Source of the DNA: Candidatus Taylorbacteria bacterium RIFCSPLOWO2_01_FULL_45_15b
GTDB taxonomy: Bacteria; Patescibacteriota; Minisyncoccia; Phycocordibacterales; 01-FULL-45-15b
DNA: 32,969 nucleotides
Assembly (NCBI GenBank): GCA_001822655.1
Contig: MHRX01000010.1
Span: 4,200 to 37,168 of the forward strand
Reading direction: 5' to 3'
Shown here: piece after piece, positions 24,771 to 31,637 of the stretch
How positions within the stretch are numbered: the stretch's first letter is position 1
Layout: each line of letters opens with the position of its first letter
Translations under genes and position numbers: made by a program
Notes under the pieces: generated by a model
Told to the model about the DNA's origin: nothing
Databases searched by the model: none
The model's input: only the letters and a program-made list of their open reading frames with translations

Positions 24771-24842
24771 GGCCCTATCGTCTATCGGCTAGGACACAGC
24801 CTTCTCAAGGCTGGAAGCAGGGTTCAATTCCCTGTAGGGTCA
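24771..24842 (+). tRNA. tRNA-Glu (CTC)
   Basis: Complete cloverleaf. The acceptor GGCCCTA pairs with TAGGGTC (one G-T), and A24842 is the discriminator. The D arm is GTCT/AGGAC, and the anticodon stem CAGCC/GGCTG carries loop TTCTCAA, giving anticodon CTC. The T arm GCAGG/CCTGT holds the canonical loop GTTCAATT. CCA is not encoded and must be added. Confidence 0.92.
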
Positions 24843-24879
24843 AAATACGAAAAAATACTGAACTGCTTCAATATTTTCT

Positions 24880-25126
24880 GAAAATTTGAAGACGGAGTGT
24901 TGTTTTGTCAGCAGGCAAAACCGCGAGTCCGAGGCTGGAAAATTTCCGTCTGACGAGACGGAAATTATTGTGGCACATGCAGGGATGTTTCAACAGTATT
25001 TAAAACCGCTAGCTGGGGTCGCGAGTACTTACGTATTTTAGAGATTTTTATCTTTAAAATACTGCGGCGAGCAAGAAACCGATGCGACCATTTGTGACCC
25101 GCGATCTGCCATGATCGTGGTTTTTT
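24880..25126 (+). ncRNA. Possible structured RNA downstream of tRNA-Glu, ending in a terminator
   Basis: There is no open frame of note, but there are strong stems. An 11-bp stem with GACG loop lies at 24942-24967, and a 13-bp stem with TTTT loop at 25033-25062. An intrinsic terminator ends the stretch at 25099-25126. It is either a separate RNA gene or the trailer of the tRNA transcript. I looked for RNase P, SRP, tmRNA and 6S signatures and did not find them. Confidence 0.35.
25099..25126 (+). terminator. Intrinsic terminator of the tRNA/RNA transcript
   Basis: CCGCGATC (25099-25106), loop TGCCAT, GATCGTGG (25113-25120), then six T. Confidence 0.85.
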
Positions 25127-25142
25127 CTTGTCTAAAGTTATA

Positions 25143-25170
25143 TATTTCATACGATATATCGTATGAAATA
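25143..25170. repeat. 28-bp perfect palindrome (second TACGATATATCGTA site)
   Basis: 25143-25156 is exactly complementary to 25170-25157. It shares its 14-bp core with the palindrome at 5707-5734 but has different flanks, as expected for two binding sites of one dimeric regulator. Confidence 0.8.
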
Positions 25171-25214
25171 CGTTATGATTCAAACGCATACGTTAATCAA
25201 ATTACATTATTCAT

Positions 25215-25256
25215 CAACCTACATTATTCCCGCGGTCGCGTGAATAATGTAGGTTG
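25215..25256. repeat. 42-bp near-perfect palindrome
   Basis: 15-bp arms (CAACCTACATTATTC / GAATAATGTAGGTTG) flank a GC-rich centre CGCG-GT-CGCG with one mismatch (C25230/T25241). An extra ACATTATTC copy lies just upstream (25204-25212). The design is like that of the palindromes at 15945 and 31559. Confidence 0.8.
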
Positions 25257-25267
25257 CCAGTGAACTA

Positions 25268-25287
25268 CCCTGCGCACAAGCGCAGGG
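25268..25287. repeat. 8-bp GC-rich hairpin next to the 42-bp palindrome
   Basis: CCCTGCGC (25268-25275), loop ACAA, GCGCAGGG (25280-25287); outer CCAG/CTGG at 25257-25260 and 25292-25295 may extend it. No T-run follows. The rest of the gap up to 25425 shows nothing more than an 11-nt match to the tRNA-Glu 3' end (25344-25354). Confidence 0.6.
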
Positions 25288-25424
25288 TGTTCTGGCGAGA
25301 AGTCATAAAAGTACACGGCGACGAGTAAAATATTCGTGGCCGGTTCCCTGTAGGTCGTTTCCCAAAATACCAAGAAACTTTTTCAATCAGAATATCAAAT
25401 GTGATGCTGAAAATAACAAAATAT

Positions 25425-25454
25425 TTGACATATTATACACAGTGTGCTTATATA
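25425..25454 (+). promoter_or_regulatory. Promoter of the histidine phosphatase gene
   Basis: Perfect TTGACA (25425-25430), 18-bp spacer, TATATA (25449-25454), overlapped by TATAAT (25451-25456). The predicted leader of about 25 nt contains the SD AAAGGA (25474-25479). Confidence 0.7.
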
Positions 25455-25485
25455 ATTTATAGAAGAACTTCACAAAGGAACTCAA

Positions 25486-25989
25486 ATGAAAAGATTGATC
25501 GTCGCAAGACACGTCCGCCCTGATCAGAATGGCCGAGTAAACTATTACGAAGGAATCAAATCCGTGGAGGAGCTCTGCGAAGCTATTCAACGTCAGTTTC
25601 AGAATCTCGGCCAGACGGTTATTCTCACTTCAACATTAAGCCGGGCCAGAGATACCGCAGAAATTCTCTCCAAAAAACTTGGGGCGGATGTTGGGGCACA
25701 TCCCGAGCTTAGTCATGACGCGCTGGAAATGCACGAGGAAAAGAAAAAAATTGCTGTTGCTTTGGTGATGAAAAGTGCCAAACAGTATGACACTGTCATT
25801 GTCGTAACTCACCATTCCTCAACTTGGTGTATTCCTCGAGAGATCGCCTTTATGTGGTATGAAAGCGACAGAGAGAAGTGGAATGTATTTAATGAGTGTG
25901 AACGCTTCACCATCGCCGAGTATGCGTGCGCAAATGTACTCGATATGGAAACAGGTAAAGCAATCGCAAATTTAGGATGGACAGGCTAG
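25486..25989 (+). CDS. Histidine phosphatase superfamily protein
   Basis: Branch 1 (phosphoglycerate mutase-like/SixA-like) fold. The RHG-type motif is ARHVRP, with the likely phosphohistidine at residue 9; Gly of RHG is replaced by Val. STLSRARDTAEIL is the usual Arg-containing second motif, and VVTHHSS provides the second catalytic His. At 167 aa it is close to SixA/CobC-type short members. The substrate cannot be told. The gene stands alone with a strong promoter, an AAAGGA SD 6 nt before the ATG, and a terminator about 100 nt after the stop. Confidence 0.8.
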   Translation: MKRLIVARHVRPDQNGRVNYYEGIKSVEELCEAIQRQFQNLGQTVILTSTLSRARDTAEILSKKLGADVGAHPELSHDALEMHEEKKKIAVALVMKSAKQYDTVIVVTHHSSTWCIPREIAFMWYESDREKWNVFNECERFTIAEYACANVLDMETGKAIANLGWTG

Positions 25990-26089
25990 CATATACGAAA
26001 TGATTTATAAGAACCTTCCCCCGATTCCCGTCCCGATCACGCAAAAAGAATTGAAAGTTGAATTGGTCCCATGACCAGCACCTCCGAAC

Positions 26090-26113
26090 CCGTCATACGA
26101 ATGACGGTTTTTT
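26090..26113 (+). terminator. Intrinsic terminator of the phosphatase gene
   Basis: CCGTCAT (26090-26096), loop ACGA, ATGACGG (26101-26107), six T. Confidence 0.9.
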
Positions 26114-26182
26114 AATACCTAATAAGGTTTTGGGGAAACGTTGTGTAAATAATCCATCCGTCAATCGTCTATAAGGAAGACA

Positions 26183-26211
26183 TTGAAATAATGTTGATTT
26201 TGACCTATAAT
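26183..26211 (+). promoter_or_regulatory. Promoter of the glycosyltransferase gene, leaderless type
   Basis: TTGAAA (26183-26188), 17-bp spacer, perfect TATAAT (26206-26211). The GTG start follows 8 nt later, so the mRNA should have almost no leader. Confidence 0.65.
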
Positions 26212-26219
26212 GCTCCTTC

Positions 26220-27794
26220 GTGTCTAAAAAAAACGATTTAAATGAAAAATATTTAGTGCCAGTAATGACGAGAGGCGAGAGGCTCCGTTATTTTTTGCTT
26301 GTCGGCATGTGGCTTTTTTGCCTCATCTATTTCTGGACGTGGTGGCTTCAAAAAGACCACGTATTTCAGATCTCAACCTTTCTTATTAGCAGTCTGATTA
26401 TTGCTTGGTCTACCGTAATTCCTGGATATTTTTTCTATTTTGTCGGACGAATGTCGCGCTTCAATCCCGAAATCCCGATTCCGAATCTAAAAGTCGCAAT
26501 GGTTGTTACCAAAGCTCCCTCGGAACCATTTTCAATAGTCGAAAAAACACTCCGCGCGATGCTCTCTCAAAAGCATCCGCACGACACATGGCTCGCGGAT
26601 GAGGACCCAAGCGAAGAAACCACGAAATGGTGCGCGAATAACGGCGTCTATCTTTCCACCCGAAAAGGAGTGCATGGCTATCACCGACACACTTGGCCAC
26701 GACGCACACGTTCGAAAGAGGGGAATCTTGCGTATTTTTATGATACCTACGGATATGAAAAATATGACATAGTCGTACAAATGGATGCCGATCACATTCC
26801 GACCGGGAATTATCTTGAAGAAATGATCCGACCATTTGCTGATCCCAAAGTCGGTTATGTTTCGGCTCCGAGCATCTGCTCCGCAAATGCGAGCGGGAGC
26901 TGGTCTGCGCGGGGACGACTGCATGCGGAGGCCATTATGCACGGACCCCTTCAGGCGGGACACTCGCGGAACTTTGCTCCGCTTTGCATAGGTTCGCACT
27001 ACGCGGTACGAACAAAAGCACTAAAGGAAATCGGCGGCGTTGGCCCGGAGCTAGCGGAAGATCACTCCACGACCCTTATGATGAACGCGCATGGCTGGAG
27101 AGGAATCCACGCATATGACGCATTTGCGGTAGGGGACGGACCTCTTACGTTTGCCGATTGCATGACTCAAGAATTCCAGTGGTCGAGAAGTCTCATGATC
27201 ATTCTCTGCGTGTGGCTTCCCAAGTATTGGCGGCGGTTGCCCCTCCGGCTCAAATTTCAGTTTCTTTTTTCGGAATTGTGGTACCCGTTGTTTTCATTCA
27301 CGATGCTCCTCGGTCTCTCGCTTCCCGTGGCGGCAATTCTCCTGCGGAATCCTCTCGTTTCTGTCACATACACGGATTTTCTGCTCCACGCCATACCCAT
27401 AAGCGCCTCGATTCTCGCTGTGGTCGCATTTCTAAAAAATCACCGCTACTTGCGACCCACCAACGCGCCAATGCTTTCATGGGAATCTGTCCTTTTTGTG
27501 CTTGCACGGTGGCCGTGGTCCTTATATGGTTCGTTCGCAGGACTCTTCTACAGCGTCTTTAAAAAAGTTCCGCATTTTCGAGTAACACCAAAAGGGAAAA
27601 GCGAGTCGTATGTACCCTACAGAGTACTGACTCCTTATCTTGCTATAATCGCTTTATCGCTCATTCCGGTTCTTATCCGGACTGACGCCGGAAATGCGAA
27701 CGGGTATTTCTTCTTTTTATTTTTGAATGTATTTTTCTATGCAATACTCGTAAGCGCCGTATTTATTTTACATAGAAGAGAGACAGCTAAATAA
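26220..27794 (+). CDS. Membrane family 2 glycosyltransferase, cellulose-synthase-like
   Basis: A processive-type GT2 enzyme that would build a polysaccharide from nucleotide sugars at the inner face and move it outward. Two N-terminal transmembrane helices (about residues 22-42 and 50-75) and several C-terminal ones (about 340-357, 371-405, 470-515) flank the catalytic domain. Metal-binding DAD is D189-A-D191 and the catalytic base region is E280-D281. The QxxRW acceptor motif reads QEFQW (317-321), so its Arg is replaced by Gln. At 524 aa it is shorter than BcsA and has no PilZ domain. The GTG start is used because it follows the TATAAT. The GH26-like gene starts 7 nt after its stop. Confidence 0.85.
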   Translation: MSKKNDLNEKYLVPVMTRGERLRYFLLVGMWLFCLIYFWTWWLQKDHVFQISTFLISSLIIAWSTVIPGYFFYFVGRMSRFNPEIPIPNLKVAMVVTKAPSEPFSIVEKTLRAMLSQKHPHDTWLADEDPSEETTKWCANNGVYLSTRKGVHGYHRHTWPRRTRSKEGNLAYFYDTYGYEKYDIVVQMDADHIPTGNYLEEMIRPFADPKVGYVSAPSICSANASGSWSARGRLHAEAIMHGPLQAGHSRNFAPLCIGSHYAVRTKALKEIGGVGPELAEDHSTTLMMNAHGWRGIHAYDAFAVGDGPLTFADCMTQEFQWSRSLMIILCVWLPKYWRRLPLRLKFQFLFSELWYPLFSFTMLLGLSLPVAAILLRNPLVSVTYTDFLLHAIPISASILAVVAFLKNHRYLRPTNAPMLSWESVLFVLARWPWSLYGSFAGLFYSVFKKVPHFRVTPKGKSESYVPYRVLTPYLAIIALSLIPVLIRTDAGNANGYFFFLFLNVFFYAILVSAVFILHRRETAK

Positions 27795-27801
27795 TTAATG
27801 C

Positions 27802-28785
27802 ATGAAACGAATCCTAGAAATAATCCTTATTGCGTTGCTTATTGCAGTACCATTATTTATTGCTGCGAAAGATGGCAGACGTGCAATAACAAGCCTCCTG
27901 TGGCAACCGGAGGTGGCCACAAAAACCATACCGCACATTCCTGAAGAAGGAAGTATCGCCCTTCAATTTGGCATTTATGATCCCAAAACAGAACTCTCGA
28001 CCTCAAGCGCTTTCGAGATTGAACAGATTTTTATCTCCTGGATTGACTATGATAAATCGGACCTGCGGGCGGGCTTGCAAAACATCAATCAAAGAAATCG
28101 AATTCCATTTGTGACGATAGAACCGTGGCCGCGCGCTCTGAAAAAAGAAACACTGCTTGCGGATATTACCGGAGGAGAATACGATGAAACCATTTTGGAA
28201 TTTTGCAAAATACTAGAATCAACGAGTGAGGAGATCTTTGTTTCGTGGGGACATGAAATGGATCAGGATTTAGCGGCGCGATACCCATGGTCCAACCAAG
28301 AACCAGGCTCATTTATAACGGCGTATGCGTACGTCCACGACAAATGCTCTACCGCTCCCCATGTAAAATGGGTATGGGGACCCGTCATGAAGGACACGAC
28401 AACCGCATATTATCCCGGCGAAATATATGTAGACGTAGTCGGTTTCCCGATTTATAGTTTCCCTCAATACGATAGGCAAACTATTGGAAGAATCCGTCCG
28501 TTCGAGGAGGTCATGAATGAAAAATATGAGCGCGCAAAAAAATACGGTAAACCGGTCATGATTACAGAAATGGGAGTTACAGGGTCGCTTGAATTTCAAC
28601 AATTGTGGCTTCAAAACGCCGTCGAGAGTTTGGCGCAAAACAAATGGCCGCTTCTTACGACTATTATTTTCTTTAATAGCGTCGATACTGGAGGCGCATG
28701 GGGAGCCAATTTACCAACCCCAAACTGGCATATCAATCCCGAATTTTTAGACGGATTTCTTTCGTACTATAAGAAGAACGAATAA
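27802..28785 (+). CDS. Secreted or membrane-anchored GH26-like glycoside hydrolase
   Basis: The N-terminus is a basic pair plus a hydrophobic helix (residues 4-22), a signal anchor or signal peptide. The rest fits a clan GH-A barrel of the GH26 (beta-mannanase and relatives) type. SWGHEMD gives the acid/base Glu at 152, followed by AARYPWS as in GH26. ITEMGVTG gives the nucleophile Glu at 256. At 327 aa it has normal length for the domain alone. Tight linkage to the GT2 gene suggests that it trims or releases the polymer that enzyme makes, as BcsZ does for cellulose synthase. The substrate is unknown. Confidence 0.8.
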   Translation: MKRILEIILIALLIAVPLFIAAKDGRRAITSLLWQPEVATKTIPHIPEEGSIALQFGIYDPKTELSTSSAFEIEQIFISWIDYDKSDLRAGLQNINQRNRIPFVTIEPWPRALKKETLLADITGGEYDETILEFCKILESTSEEIFVSWGHEMDQDLAARYPWSNQEPGSFITAYAYVHDKCSTAPHVKWVWGPVMKDTTTAYYPGEIYVDVVGFPIYSFPQYDRQTIGRIRPFEEVMNEKYERAKKYGKPVMITEMGVTGSLEFQQLWLQNAVESLAQNKWPLLTTIIFFNSVDTGGAWGANLPTPNWHINPEFLDGFLSYYKKNE

Positions 28786-28808
28786 TCCTAATATCATCTT
28801 CGATTAAC

Positions 28809-28832
28809 AAAAAAGAGCTCGAACGAGCTCTT
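28809..28832 (-). terminator. Intrinsic terminator of the IMPase-like gene
   Basis: On the minus strand AAGAGCTCG and CGAGCTCTT form a 9-bp stem with a 2-nt centre and are followed by T (A 28809-28814). It is also the only hairpin after the convergent GH26-like gene. Confidence 0.82.
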
Positions 28833-28851
28833 GAAAACCTGCCCACGACTT

Positions 28852-30030
28852 TCAAAACCTTATAGGCCGATACCCAAACTGGCTACTCGCGCGTACCGCC
28901 CACCTGTTGTCATATGGTGCAACAATAAGCGTCGAGCGAAGCTGACTTGGATTCGGCATTCGTAATAGCCAGCTCGTGTCAATATACAAGCGTCCCTCAT
29001 ATTCTCTAAAGACGCTGTAATTTGGTGGTGTCGCCATCAACACGCCCTCCTTTGTCCACGGCCTGTCTTGAAAAACCTCGTAAAGGATCAGAGCGGGCTG
29101 ACTGTCGTCATTTTCGCTCCGTGCAAACTGAACAAACGGCAGCCAGTGTATCCATTCTCCAATTTTCTCCCCATTCGCGAGAATAAATCCCACATGCTTT
29201 AGATCAGACTGAATGGACGAGAGATAGAGCACGCGAGATGGACCACCTGGCTTTCCATAGTGGAGCAACTCCTGCCTTCCCTCAGGGCTCATATCGTGCT
29301 CACCGAGAAGCCCGCTACCGGCAAAGTTTTCTTCATAGCCCGCCTTGCCGGCATCTCCAAGAAAAGTGACAAATCGTCTCATGCTCTTCACGCCATCAAT
29401 TCCATGAAACGTTAAACGAGTACCATTCAGGCGTACATACTCCAGGTCCACAACTTTTGGACGAGCATTTGGAAGCTTGAGGATACGATTTCCGGCCGCG
29501 CATGAAACAATAAGTTCCTGCGTAATGTAGTTCACAATAACGGCAAAAATCGGCACACCTCTTCGCACACAGCTAATGGCCGAGGTTGCGCCAGTGATCG
29601 AAACAGGGAAATCGAATTTCTCTTCCCATTTCTTTACCGATTCTGTGTCTCCAAGTATTTCTCCAATCTTCGCATTTCGTGGAAAACTGTTCAGAAACTC
29701 TTTCAGTTGGTTTGACCGGTCCGTCGGATCGCAAATGAAGACCGTACGAAACGTTTGCGGATCATTCGGCCGAAATGTGTCGCTGACTTGCTTTCCTCGT
29801 GACCCAATTTCCTCAGTTACAACAACCGCTCCCGCATCATACCGACCCAATTCTTCGCAAATCGTGATTTCCGGACCCGCATCCATACCGAGAGTGTCTT
29901 TCGTCTTTTTGCTGCCATAGGCGGCAACGGGTCGAAGAGCATCGTCAACGGTCGAATGTCGAAAGTCATAGTACGCTTTTAGCGCCGCCGATATAGCCAC
30001 GTTCAGATGTGATATTTCTACTCCTTGCAT
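28852..30030 (-). CDS. Inositol monophosphatase/FBPase-like protein
   Basis: The 392-aa protein contains VVTEEIG (about residues 70-76, the metal-binding Glu region) and FICDPTDRSNQ (about 98-108). The latter resembles the DPIDGT metal/phosphate motif of the inositol monophosphatase superfamily, with DPxD kept. GATSAISCVRRGVPIFAVIV fits the following core strands. The usual C-terminal WDxAA motif is not evident, and the C-terminal 150 residues are unfamiliar. The substrate cannot be named. The SD AAAGGA (30036-30041) is 5 nt before the ATG. It is divergent from the P-loop/CYTH gene. Confidence 0.6.
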   Translation of the reverse strand: MQGVEISHLNVAISAALKAYYDFRHSTVDDALRPVAAYGSKKTKDTLGMDAGPEITICEELGRYDAGAVVVTEEIGSRGKQVSDTFRPNDPQTFRTVFICDPTDRSNQLKEFLNSFPRNAKIGEILGDTESVKKWEEKFDFPVSITGATSAISCVRRGVPIFAVIVNYITQELIVSCAAGNRILKLPNARPKVVDLEYVRLNGTRLTFHGIDGVKSMRRFVTFLGDAGKAGYEENFAGSGLLGEHDMSPEGRQELLHYGKPGGPSRVLYLSSIQSDLKHVGFILANGEKIGEWIHWLPFVQFARSENDDSQPALILYEVFQDRPWTKEGVLMATPPNYSVFREYEGRLYIDTSWLLRMPNPSQLRSTLIVAPYDNRWAVRASSQFGYRPIRF

Positions 30031-30088
30031 ATGTTTCCTTTCAAGTAACTCCCTAGATTGTTCTCCTGGGAACGTTTTTTCTTTCCTG

Positions 30089-30117
30089 ACATTATTCCTG
30101 TATCCCTAGTCTGTCAA
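30089..30117 (-). promoter_or_regulatory. Promoter of the IMPase-like gene (TTGACA-17-TAATGT)
   Basis: Perfect TTGACA (30117-30112), 17-bp spacer, TAATGT (30094-30089). Its -35 lies 8 bp from the -35 of the divergent promoter, so the two may share a regulator. Confidence 0.65.
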
Positions 30118-30125
30118 TCGAAGGC

Positions 30126-30154
30126 TTGGCAAGATTTGTCAAAAATGCTATCTT
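30126..30154 (+). promoter_or_regulatory. Promoter of the P-loop/CYTH gene (TTGGCA-17-TATCTT)
   Basis: TTGGCA (30126-30131), 17-bp spacer, TATCTT (30149-30154). It predicts transcription from about 30161 and a leader of about 124 nt if ATG 30285 is the start. Confidence 0.5.
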
Positions 30155-30236
30155 AGGGCTTTAGACAAGTCTCTACAGTAAAATACCATTAGTGGGGACT
30201 TCTTTAATCTCCCGCTCTTTGAAAAAGATAAACAAA

Positions 30237-30257
30237 CCGGCTGACACCGGATTTTTT
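30237..30257 (+). promoter_or_regulatory. Possible attenuator in the P-loop/CYTH leader
   Basis: CCGG, loop CTGACA, CCGG, A and six T form a weak terminator-like hairpin between promoter and start codon. A competing GACA/TGTC pairing is possible. The 4-bp stem is short, so this is tentative. Confidence 0.3.
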
Positions 30258-30284
30258 GTCTCAAAACCTCAAACGAAAGGACCT

Positions 30285-31427
30285 ATGCGACCGCGATTAG
30301 AGTTCGAATTACTGGATCAAATTTCGCTCGGTGAAAATATTTGGGTATTCGCCATCACGGGCGGCCCCTGCAGTGGAAAAACAAGCGGCCTCGCGTATCT
30401 CGAGGAGAAGCTGACAGCTCGGGGATACAAAGTTCTCATCGTCCCTGAATCGGCCACAAAACTGATATCGGGCGGCATCTTGCCCTGGGAGATGGCCACC
30501 AGTCAATTCCAGCGAGGAATATTGGTTGATACGCTCGCTGTAGAGCAAGTATTTTTCGAAGCAGCACGCTACTACAGAAATCATGGGAAAAAAGTAATAG
30601 TGCTGTGCGACAGAGGGACCAAAGACGGCGAAGCGTACATGGGGAAAGACCCATACGCTCGACTATTAAAATCCTTCGACTACTCTGAAAACGAGCTCTG
30701 CGATCAGCGGTATCACGCCGTATTTCACCTTCGCACCGCAGCAATAGGCGCGGAGAAATTCTTTACACTGGAAAACAATAAGGCGCGAAAAGAGACACTC
30801 GAGGAAGCGCGAGCACTCGACGAGCGAACGCTCGAAGCGTGGCAGAGACACCCGCATCCGCGCGTGATCGACAACAGCACGGACTTTGCCGGAAAAATGC
30901 ACCGGCTGTTCGCAGAAATCTCGGCCGTCCTTGGCGACCCAGTCCCGCTGGAGATCGAGGACAAGTTCCTGATCCTGAAAATTCGTCCAGAGGATATTAT
31001 CGTCCCGTTCCACACGGCGCACATCATCCAGAACTATCTCGTCTCACCGCAAAAAGGGGATGAGTACAGAGTGCGCGCACGAAGTGACGGGGAAGGTACG
31101 ACATACTTCTATACGGTGAAAACAGAAATCGAGCCGGGCGTCCGGGCTGAAAAAGAGCGACTGGTTGATTCGCGAGAATACCACTCGCTTCTCTCGCTTC
31201 GCGATCCCGAGTGTGTTGAGATCCGCAAGAAGAGAATTTCTTTCTTCTGGCGGGATCAATACTACGAAGTTGATCTCTTCGAGTCCCCGGATCCGACCCT
31301 CACTCTAATGGAGGCGGAGAGAACGGACCGAAACTCCAGTCTTCAGACACCGCCCTTTATTCCGGTAATACGCAATGTGACAGGGAGTAAAGAATACTCA
31401 AATAAGGAAATTGCACGAAAAAAATAG
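30285..31427 (+). CDS. P-loop NTPase/kinase fused to a CYTH tunnel domain
   Basis: The N-terminal domain (about residues 18-200) has a Walker A GGPCSGKTS (26-34), a hydrophobic strand ending in VLCDRGTKDG, and an AAA_28/nucleoside-kinase-like layout. The C-terminal CYTH (triphosphate tunnel metalloenzyme) domain has every hallmark residue group. These are EIEDKF (ExExK), YRVRARSD (RxRxR), YTVKTE, IRKKRISF, YYEVDLFE and LMEAERTD (ExE). Such enzymes hydrolyse or bind triphosphates. I chose ATG 30285 because AAAGGA precedes it (3-nt gap, short); an in-frame GTG at 30192 would add 31 residues. Plants have a comparable kinase-CYTH fusion (TTM1/2). Confidence 0.82.
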   Translation: MRPRLEFELLDQISLGENIWVFAITGGPCSGKTSGLAYLEEKLTARGYKVLIVPESATKLISGGILPWEMATSQFQRGILVDTLAVEQVFFEAARYYRNHGKKVIVLCDRGTKDGEAYMGKDPYARLLKSFDYSENELCDQRYHAVFHLRTAAIGAEKFFTLENNKARKETLEEARALDERTLEAWQRHPHPRVIDNSTDFAGKMHRLFAEISAVLGDPVPLEIEDKFLILKIRPEDIIVPFHTAHIIQNYLVSPQKGDEYRVRARSDGEGTTYFYTVKTEIEPGVRAEKERLVDSREYHSLLSLRDPECVEIRKKRISFFWRDQYYEVDLFESPDPTLTLMEAERTDRNSSLQTPPFIPVIRNVTGSKEYSNKEIARKK

Positions 31428-31443
31428 GCACTTACTATATCTA

Positions 31444-31474
31444 ATCCCGTCAGGCAATACTGATGGGATTTTTT
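31444..31474 (+). terminator. Intrinsic terminator of the P-loop/CYTH gene
   Basis: A 10-bp stem (31444-31453 with 31460-31469, one G-T) is followed by a T-run to 31474. Confidence 0.9.
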
Positions 31475-31558
31475 GTTGGCGCAACGCAACCTCTCCGCCT
31501 CCGTTTGATAAAAAATATTAAATTATTAAAAAATACTTGATCAAATACTTGATTTAAA

Positions 31559-31600
31559 TCACATACTATAACTCCGCTATAGCGGAGTTATAGTATGTGA
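31559..31600. repeat. 42-bp perfect palindrome without spacer
   Basis: All 21 pairs between 31559-31579 and 31600-31580 match. Outer arms CACATACTATAAC are AT-rich and the centre CTCCGCTA/TAGCGGAG is GC-rich. It lies between two convergent genes, directly next to the terminator of the 162-aa gene. Confidence 0.9.
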
Positions 31601-31605
31601 ATGTT

Positions 31606-31637
31606 AAAAAAAATCGCCGCACGTTATGGTGCGGCGA
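31606..31637 (-). terminator. Intrinsic terminator of the 162-aa gene
   Basis: On the minus strand TCGCCGCAC (31637-31629), loop CATAAC, GTGCGGCGA (31622-31614), eight T. The stop codon of the gene lies inside the loop. Confidence 0.92.

Noticed and set aside
24828..25354. TTCCCTGTAGG occurs in the 3' part of tRNA-Glu (24828-24838) and again at 25344-25354, like an attachment-site pair.
   Set aside because: Only 11 nt match, the interval is about 500 bp, and it contains no integrase or phage-like gene.
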